A DNA stretch of 11,121 bases from Pseudomonadota bacterium. Lineage in GTDB: Bacteria > Pseudomonadota > Alphaproteobacteria > Sphingomonadales > Sphingomonadaceae. The DNA lies in assembly GCA_023390675.1 (NCBI GenBank), contig JAEWCK010000381.1, positions 1-11,121 of the forward strand, given 5' to 3'. Numbering within the stretch: the first letter of the stretch is position 1; each line of letters opens with the position of its first letter. The position numbers were made by a program, and so were the translations under genes. Shown one piece after another: positions 6,689 through 11,121 of this stretch. A model generated the notes under the pieces. The model saw only the letters and a program-made list of their open reading frames with translations, ran no database searches and was not told the DNA's origin.

Positions 6689-7771
6689 TCAATCCGCGTA
6701 GCACCCCGCCAGCTTTTTCGCCCATTCGATCGTGCGCGGATCGAGCGCGGGCACGTCCTTCTGCTTCCCATAACCCTCGAGCGCGGCGTAGCGCAGGATC
6801 ATCACCGCGCCCGGCTGGTCGATCAGATCGGCGACCGCCGCATCGCCGCCCTGCTTCGCGATCGCACGCGTCATCACATAGCCGAGCGAATAGAGGATCT
6901 CGTCGCCATAGAAGCCGAGCGCGTAGATATCTTCATAGGCGACATGCGACTCGCTGGTCAGCGCGTGCGTCGAAAGCGCGAGCAGGGTCACGCTGCGCGA
7001 GACGAGGTCGATCCCGCGCTGGGCGTGGTCGCGGTCCTTCTTCACGCCGGGATCGCCGGCGGGCAGCGCGAGCACGTCACCGACGAAGCTCGCGGTCCCC
7101 TCCATCCTGAGCGAATCGTAGAGCTCGGTCAGCGACGCCGCCTCGGGGATCGCCGCGAGACACTTCTCCGCCGCGCTGTTCTTCGGCAGCAGCCCGGCCG
7201 CAAGCCCCTGCACGCCGTGATAGAGCTCGTGCTCCATGATCGTGGTCGCGAGCAGCGCCGAGGGAAAGCGCGCGATGTTGAGATAGAATTGGGGCTCGCC
7301 GAACGCGAAGCCGCCCGATCGTCCGCCGACGACCAGATAGCCCGCCGCCGCGCCCTTCACCCGTGCGGGCGTGAATTGCGCGATCCGCGCCCGCACTGTG
7401 TCGAGCGCATGGCTGCCGGACCCGGCGAGCGCCTCGATCACAGGGCCGATGCTGTCGGCATTGTCGCGCACATCGGCGAATTTGAAGTCACCCTCGGCGT
7501 CGTTCGGCTTGTGCTGCGCGGCGGCGAGCAGCGCATCGGCGAAAATTTCGTCGCTCGCCGGCCGGTTGTAGCTCCGCGTCTTGCGGATCAGGCCCTGATT
7601 GCCGGGAAGCCGCGCCACTGCGAGCGCCGCGTCGCGGGTCAGCGCCGGGTTGCGCACCGCCGCGAGCACCGCGCGCGCCGATTCGGCGTCGACTCGCACG
7701 ACAAGCTGCTGCGCGCCCGCCGGCGTCGCCACGAGCAGCGCGACCAGGAAGAACAACCGTCGCAGCATCAT
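6689..7771 (-). CDS. Putative secreted Zn-dependent protease (DUF5700-like)
   Basis: 360 aa. The start is the first of two adjacent ATGs (7771; MMLRRLFFLVALLVATPAGAQ), which opens a clear signal peptide cut near residue 20-21, so the product is periplasmic or secreted. A HExxH zinc motif sits at 181-185 (MEHELYHG); E224 in RMEGTASF, 43 residues after the motif's Glu, is a plausible third ligand of gluzincin type. The pattern recalls the DUF5700 family of predicted Zn-dependent proteases; family name by recognition only, substrate unknown. Ribosome binding is weak (GGATGGA directly before the ATG). A BlaI/MecI-type palindrome ends six bases before the start, suggesting repression and induction by an envelope signal. 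Repeats A and B flank the gene in direct orientation. The stop is two bases from repeat A. Confidence 0.8.
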   Translation of the reverse strand: MMLRRLFFLVALLVATPAGAQQLVVRVDAESARAVLAAVRNPALTRDAALAVARLPGNQGLIRKTRSYNRPASDEIFADALLAAAQHKPNDAEGDFKFADVRDNADSIGPVIEALAGSGSHALDTVRARIAQFTPARVKGAAAGYLVVGGRSGGFAFGEPQFYLNIARFPSALLATTIMEHELYHGVQGLAAGLLPKNSAAEKCLAAIPEAASLTELYDSLRMEGTASFVGDVLALPAGDPGVKKDRDHAQRGIDLVSRSVTLLALSTHALTSESHVAYEDIYALGFYGDEILYSLGYVMTRAIAKQGGDAAVADLIDQPGAVMILRYAALEGYGKQKDVPALDPRTIEWAKKLAGCYAD

Positions 7772-7777
7772 TCCATC

Positions 7778-7795
7778 CGACTACAGTTGTAGTCG
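7778..7795. promoter_or_regulatory. BlaI/MecI-type operator upstream of the Zn-protease
   Basis: CGACTACA (7778-7785), central GT, TGTAGTCG (7788-7795): a perfect 8+8 dyad with 2-bp centre. The CTACA-N2-TGTAG core is the signature of BlaI/MecI/CopY-family winged-helix repressors, whose partners are BlaR1/MecR1-type M56 sensor proteases. The only promoter I can suggest is weak: TTGCGG (7822 to 7817 on the minus strand), 17 bp, TACACG (7799 to 7794), placing the start point inside the operator. The repressor gene is not in this window. Confidence 0.65.
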
Positions 7796-7834
7796 TGTAA
7801 GCGATCAGCACAGCGCCCGCAAGGAGAGGGTGAC

Positions 7835-7963
7835 AATCCTCCCCCGGAGGGGGAGGGGGACCAGCCGCAGGCTGGTGGAGGAGTAGTTTCGTCAAGCGGC
7901 GTCGCTGGTGGGGAGCTACCCCTCCACCGCTTCACGGTCCCCCTCCCCTTCCGCGGGAGGATT
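7835..7963. repeat. Palindromic intergenic repeat, copy B (about 129 bp)
   Basis: Same element and orientation as copy A. The first 22 bases (7835-7856) are identical to 6557-6578, and the core with TAGTTTCG and CTACCCCTCCACCG is conserved. The first side hairpin has a different stem, ACCAGCC-GCA-GGCTGGT (7860-7876), with the same GCA loop. The second has a shortened CCG/CGG stem around a conserved TTC. The right arm (7916-7963) lies inside the GNAT gene and encodes its C-terminal end and stop codon; the remainder occupies the gap before the Zn-protease promoter. Confidence 0.85.
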
Positions 7964-8494
7964 GTTGCGCCATTCGTTGCGCAGCAGCCCGTAGAGCGTG
8001 GTGTCGCGCACACCGATATGCGTCTCCCATTCGGCGCGCAGATGGCCTTCGAGCTTGAACCCCAGCCGTTCGAGCAGCGCGCGCGACGCGGCGTTGTCGG
8101 GATCGGTGTCGGCGAACACGCGGCGGTTTCCCTCGGCGAAGAGCTGGTCGATCACCGCGGAGACCGCCTCCGCCGCATAGCCCCGGCCCCAATGCGCGCG
8201 GGCGAGCGCATAGCCGATCTCGGTGACCTTGCCTTGCCGCTTCTCGCCCGCCGCGACGAAGCCGATCGCGCTGTCGTCGCCGGCCAGCGTGATCGACCAG
8301 CTCCGCCAGCCGTCCCACATCTGCGCGATCCGCTCGCGCGTCTGCTCGATCGTGTCGTGCGGCGCGTGCGACCACCAGGTCATCAACTCGGCGTCCGAAT
8401 AGATCGCGTGCAGCGCCTCGGCATCGTCGAGCGTGCGCGGGCGCAGCTTCAGCCTTTCGGTCTCGAGGACCGGCACGGCCCTCGCTTCGGTCAT
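7916..8494 (-). CDS. GNAT-family N-acetyltransferase (RimJ/RimL-like), C-terminus encoded by repeat B
   Basis: 192 aa from ATG 8494 (MTEARAVPVLETERLKLRP), which overlaps the LysR stop as ATGA, so translation is probably coupled. Family features: the opening LETERLKLRPRTLDDAEAL; the central beta strands with IGFVA and TEIGYALA; the acetyl-CoA loop HWGRGYAAEAV (101-111); and DNAASRALLERLGFKLEG near the end. These fit the RimJ/RimL-type branch (acetyltransferase-3) that modifies protein N-termini or small amines; the substrate cannot be read from sequence. The family's usual end is around LYGLLRNEW (residues 168-176). Here residues 178-192 (NPPAEGEGDREAVEG) and the TAG stop derive from the right arm of repeat B, so the native end seems to have been replaced or extended. 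A longer start at 8563 lies inside the LysR gene and is unlikely. Confidence 0.9.
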   Translation of the reverse strand: MTEARAVPVLETERLKLRPRTLDDAEALHAIYSDAELMTWWSHAPHDTIEQTRERIAQMWDGWRSWSITLAGDDSAIGFVAAGEKRQGKVTEIGYALARAHWGRGYAAEAVSAVIDQLFAEGNRRVFADTDPDNAASRALLERLGFKLEGHLRAEWETHIGVRDTTLYGLLRNEWRNNPPAEGEGDREAVEG

Positions 8495-9282
8495 GCCGCG
8501 AGCGCGTCGACCAGCGCCTTGACCTTCTTCTGCCGCCACTGCGGCAAGGGCGCGACGAGCCAATAGCCGAGCCGCGAGGCCCTGGGCTCGCCGACCACGA
8601 TCAATCGTCCGCTTGCGATGTCGCCGCGCGCAAGCAATTCGGGCACCGTCGCGCGGCCCAGCCCCTCTGCCGCGGCGTCGAGCGCGAGCCCGGCGTCCGC
8701 CACGCGGACCAGCGATCCGGCATCTTCGCTCATGCAGCCGGGCCAGGAGATGCGTACGTCCGCGCCGCCGCCGGCGCGCTCGACCGTCACCATCCCGTCG
8801 CTCTCGAGCGCCTCGCCCTCGTGCTCGCCCGGGCCTTCACCCCAGCGGATCGCGAGGTCGAGATTCGCCTCGGTGAAGTCGATCGCCTCGTCGGCGGGGA
8901 TCAGCATGAAGCGCAGCTCGCCGTCCGCCCGCGCGATCTCGGCGAGCCTGGGCATCAGCCATTTGGCGGTCAGGTCCCGGGGCGCCGCGATCGTCAGCGA
9001 CTTGGAGGATTGCCCCGCCTGCATCGCGCGCACCGCTTCCTCGAACTGGAGGAAGCCCGCGCGCAACGCCACCAGTCCGGCCTCGGCCTCGGGCGTGAGC
9101 TCGAGCCCCTTGGTCGTGCGCCGGAACAGCACGACGCCCAGCGTATCCTCGAGCGCGCGGATCTGCTGGCCGACCGCGGCGGGCGTCACCGCCAGCTCGT
9201 CGGCCGCGCGCGTGAAGCTCAGATGCCGCGCCGCCGCGTCGAGCACGCGCAGGCCGTTGAGGGGAAGATGCGTCCGCTTCAA
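8491..9282 (-). CDS. LysR-family transcriptional regulator (GcvA-like)
   Basis: 263 aa with a TTG start at 9282, giving (M)KRTHLPLNGLRVLDAAARHLSF, the usual N-terminus of GcvA/AmpR-type LysR proteins. GGAGGGG lies a few bases upstream. An ATG-initiated frame from 9360 would add 26 residues encoded by repeat C (MEQPPAVPGRPGG...), which I reject. The winged helix-turn-helix spans about 18-60 (LSFTRAADELAVTPAAVGQQ as HTH core). The effector domain (about 95-263) starts LTIAAPRDLTAKWLMPRL. The protein is shorter than the usual ~300 aa; the shortfall is around residues 165-195 where the GcvA-type PVCSPAL segment is not recognisable, so effector binding may be altered. It overlaps the downstream GNAT gene by 4 bp. 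Being co-directional with it, not divergent, the usual LysR target arrangement does not apply. Confidence 0.88.
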   Translation of the reverse strand: MKRTHLPLNGLRVLDAAARHLSFTRAADELAVTPAAVGQQIRALEDTLGVVLFRRTTKGLELTPEAEAGLVALRAGFLQFEEAVRAMQAGQSSKSLTIAAPRDLTAKWLMPRLAEIARADGELRFMLIPADEAIDFTEANLDLAIRWGEGPGEHEGEALESDGMVTVERAGGGADVRISWPGCMSEDAGSLVRVADAGLALDAAAEGLGRATVPELLARGDIASGRLIVVGEPRASRLGYWLVAPLPQWRQKKVKALVDALAA

Positions 9283-9284
9283 AT

Positions 9285-9440
9285 TCCCCTCCCGCTTGCG
9301 GGAGGGAGCGTTGAGCCGGTCGCCCCCCGGGCGACCTGGAACAGCCGGGGGCTGTTCCACTCAATGCTGGGAGGGCATGTCCGCGAGCGAGCTGCCTGAT
9401 AACAGGCCCTCCCCCGACCCCTCTCGCAAGCGGGAGGGGA
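9285..9440. repeat. Branched palindromic intergenic repeat, element C (about 156 bp)
   Basis: The ends are inverted copies: TCCCCTCCCGCTTGCGGGAG at 9285-9304 matches the complement of 9421-9440 at 18 of 20 positions, and each end is itself a hairpin. Inside lie GGTCGCCC-CCC-GGGCGACC (9318-9336), TGGAACAGCC-GGG-GGCTGTTCCA (9337-9359), and GCCTG-ATAA-CAGGC (9394-9407). GGGAGGGC (9369-9376) can also pair with GCCCTCCC (9406-9413), an alternative that overlaps the last hairpin by two bases. It fills the gap between the apaG stop and the LysR start. It is unrelated in sequence to A/B. There is no T tract, so a canonical terminator is not evident, though the stem could slow polymerase. Confidence 0.8.
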
Positions 9441-9457
9441 GAAAGGAGCTGCCCCCT

Positions 9458-9856
9458 TCACTCGATCACCGCCGGCGCCAGCAGCGCGAATTTGGGGATC
9501 GCCACGTCGAACGCCGATCCGTCCTCACCGATCATGTGGTAGCTGCCCTGCATGTGCCCTGTAGGCGTCGCGAGCGGGCAGCCCGAGACATAGTCGAAGC
9601 TGGCGCCTGGCGCGATCATCGGCTGCTCGCCGACCACGCCTTCGCCCTCCACCGTGTGCCGCGCGCCGCGCCCGTCGGTGATGATCCAGTGGCGCGTGAG
9701 CAATTGCACCGTCATCGATCCGTGGTTCTCGATGCGGATGTGATAGGCCCAGAACCAGCGCCCCCGCTGCGGCTCGCTCTGCTCGGGCAGGTAGCTCACC
9801 GAGACCCGCACGGTGATCCCGCGCGTTTCGCTCGCGTCGGTGAACAAAGCGTCCAT
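9458..9856 (-). CDS. apaG: ApaG-family protein
   Basis: 132 aa, typical of ApaG (about 125-130). The single DUF525/fibronectin-III-like beta domain is clear: ITVRVSVSYLPEQSEP, WAYHIRIENHG, VQLLTRHWIITD, the GEGVVGEQP segment (71-79), and GTYxM-like MQGSYHMIGEDG (102-113). The enterobacterial homologue sits next to ksgA and apaH; the molecular role of ApaG is not settled, with links to Co2+/Mg2+ handling and divalent-ion or nucleotide binding reported for relatives. Here the ATG overlaps the metZ stop by one base (TGATG), so it should be translated by re-initiation after metZ. The product has no signal peptide and is cytoplasmic. Repeat C follows its stop within 20 bp. Confidence 0.95.
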   Translation of the reverse strand: MDALFTDASETRGITVRVSVSYLPEQSEPQRGRWFWAYHIRIENHGSMTVQLLTRHWIITDGRGARHTVEGEGVVGEQPMIAPGASFDYVSGCPLATPTGHMQGSYHMIGEDGSAFDVAIPKFALLAPAVIE

Positions 9857-11064
9857 CACAGCCCGGCGGCGCCCAGTGCGTGGTCGAGATCGGCGATCAG
9901 GTCCTCGGGATCCTCGAGACCGATATTGACGCGCAGCATCCCTTCGGTGACGCCCATCCCGAGCCTCTTCTCCTCCGCGACGCCGAAATGCGTCGTGGTC
10001 CAGGGATGCGTCATCAGCGAGCGCGAATCGCCGATATTGTTCGAGATGTCGAACAGTTCGAGCGCGTCGAGCAGCGCATGGGCCTGCTCGCGCCCGCCAT
10101 CCACTTCGAACGCGAAGATCGGCCCCGCCGCGTCCATCTGGCGCGTGAAGAGATTGTGCTGCGGATGCCCCGGCAGCGCGGGGAAGTGCATGCGCGGCAC
10201 GCGCTTCTCGAGGAAGCTTCCCACTTTCATCGCGCTGTCGCTCTGGCGGCGGATGCGCAGGTCGAGCGTCTCGAGCCCCTTCAAGACCAGCCACGCGTTG
10301 AACGGCGAGAGCGTCGGCCCGGTGTTGCGCGTGAACGGCAGCAGCACTTCGTTGATGAACTGCGCGCTGCCGGTGACCGCGCCCGCGAGCACGCGCCCCT
10401 GCCCGTCCATCATCTTGGTCGCCGAATAGGCGACCACATCCGCGCCGAATTCGAGCGGGCGCTGGAGCGCCGGCGTCGCGAAGGCATTGTCGACCACGCT
10501 GACGATGCCGTGCTTCTTCGCGATCCCGCACACGGCTTCGAGGTCGACCACGTCCATCGTCGGATTGGCCGGGGTCTCGAAGAAAAACACCTTTGTATTC
10601 GGCCGAACCGCGTCCTCGAACGCCTGCGGGTCGCGCGCGTCGATCACCGTGGTCTCGACGCCGAAGCGCGGCAGCAACGTGTCGGTCAGCCAGCGGCACG
10701 ATCCGAACGCGGCGCGGCCCTGGACGATATGGTCGCCGCTGCTCACCTGGCAGAGGATCGCCGCGGTCATCGCCGCCATGCCGCTCGCCATCGTCCGGCA
10801 CGCCTCGGCGCCTTCCAGCAGCGCGATCCGCTCCTCGAGCATCTCGACCGTCGGGTTCTGCAGCCGCGAATAGGTCATGCCCTGCTGCTCGCCGGCGAAG
10901 CGCGCCGCGGCGTCGCCCGCGCAGTCGTACGCGTAGCCCGAGGTCATGAAGATCGCCTCGCTGGTCTCGCCATATTCGGATCGCGCGGTGCCTCCGCGCA
11001 CGGCCTGGGTGGCGGGTTTCCAGTTGCGCGTGACGCTGCGATCCATGCCGGTACGACGTTTCAT
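9856..11064 (-). CDS. metZ: O-succinylhomoserine sulfhydrylase
   Basis: 402 aa PLP enzyme of the Cys/Met-metabolism family. It would convert an O-acylhomoserine (O-succinyl in the MetZ branch) plus sulfide to homocysteine, the direct-sulfhydrylation route to methionine. Family landmarks: TQAVRGGT near the start, YSRLQNPT (65-72), the ALLEGAEACRTMASGMAA segment (81-98), ETPANPTMDVVDL, DNAFATP (192-198) and the PLP lysine K217 in YSATKMMDGQGR. The C-terminal block SLMTHPWTTTH, GMLRVNIGLEDPEDLI is intact. The start at ATG 11064 (MKRRTGMDRS) is preferred; an alternative ATG at 11046 would drop six residues. Neither has a Shine-Dalgarno. MetB or MetC homologues share these motifs; the TQAVRGGT start and overall pattern favour MetZ. 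It is coupled to apaG. Confidence 0.92.
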   Translation of the reverse strand: MKRRTGMDRSVTRNWKPATQAVRGGTARSEYGETSEAIFMTSGYAYDCAGDAAARFAGEQQGMTYSRLQNPTVEMLEERIALLEGAEACRTMASGMAAMTAAILCQVSSGDHIVQGRAAFGSCRWLTDTLLPRFGVETTVIDARDPQAFEDAVRPNTKVFFFETPANPTMDVVDLEAVCGIAKKHGIVSVVDNAFATPALQRPLEFGADVVAYSATKMMDGQGRVLAGAVTGSAQFINEVLLPFTRNTGPTLSPFNAWLVLKGLETLDLRIRRQSDSAMKVGSFLEKRVPRMHFPALPGHPQHNLFTRQMDAAGPIFAFEVDGGREQAHALLDALELFDISNNIGDSRSLMTHPWTTTHFGVAEEKRLGMGVTEGMLRVNIGLEDPEDLIADLDHALGAAGL

Positions 11065-11075
11065 GACGAAAAATG

Positions 11076-11104
11076 CTTTGCGGCGTAGGGGGCGGGCGCG
11101 TCAA
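11076..11104 (-). promoter_or_regulatory. Possible metZ promoter (-35 element clear, -10 weak)
   Basis: TTGACG on the minus strand (11104 to 11099) matches the -35 consensus at 5 of 6 positions and lies 34 bp before the metZ ATG. At 17 bp spacing the -10 would be GCAAAG (11081 to 11076), which is poor. No SAM-riboswitch-like leader fits in the short gap available. The region beyond 11104 is at the window edge and shows nothing else recognisable. Confidence 0.3.
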
Positions 11105-11121
11105 CCACTTCTCCCTATCTC

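Noticed and set aside
9283..9360. ATG-initiated 26-residue N-terminal extension of the LysR protein
   Set aside because: The extension is encoded entirely by repeat C and precedes the normal LysR N-terminus; TTG at 9282 has a ribosome-binding site and fits the family.

Overview
The window is a gene-dense, very GC-rich stretch of alphaproteobacterial chromosome, most probably from Sphingomonas or a close sphingomonad. The pointers are a gcrA-family cell-cycle regulator (restricted to Alphaproteobacteria), the metZ-apaG pair, the protein families present, and GC-rich palindromic intergenic repeats of the kind I associate with Sphingomonas genomes. The genus is inference; no rRNA or other marker is present.

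Layout. The 3' end of gcrA (+, to 382) meets tail-to-tail a GGDEF/EAL protein (-, 379-1950). That gene is divergent from parE (+, 2075-4054), across a 124-bp intergenic region holding a perfect DnaA box, a GANTC site and two candidate promoters. After parE come a 28-bp AT-rich dyad and a secreted class-A-beta-lactamase-like serine hydrolase (+, 4122-5429), whose stop overlaps the end of the next minus-strand gene. All genes from 5426 to the right edge are on the minus strand. In transcription order these are metZ-apaG (1-bp overlap), repeat C, a LysR regulator and a GNAT acetyltransferase (4-bp overlap), repeat B, a BlaI/MecI-type operator, a putative secreted Zn-protease, repeat A, an AIM24-family protein and a small two-helix membrane protein (8-bp overlap).

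Functional picture. The left third carries cell-cycle, c-di-GMP and topoisomerase functions, and the parE upstream region has sites that could couple it to DnaA and to CcrM/GcrA. The right third begins with methionine biosynthesis (metZ). The middle holds cell-envelope or secreted proteins, each with a distinct candidate operator.

No new defence system, CRISPR array, transposase, tRNA or rRNA was seen. The most interesting material is small-scale. The two A/B repeats keep side-hairpin pairing despite changed stem sequence. Repeat B supplies the last 15 codons and stop of the acetyltransferase. Repeat C supplies the ribosome-binding site of the LysR gene. There are also two clean operators in front of secreted hydrolases. 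No gap between genes exceeds about 180 bp.
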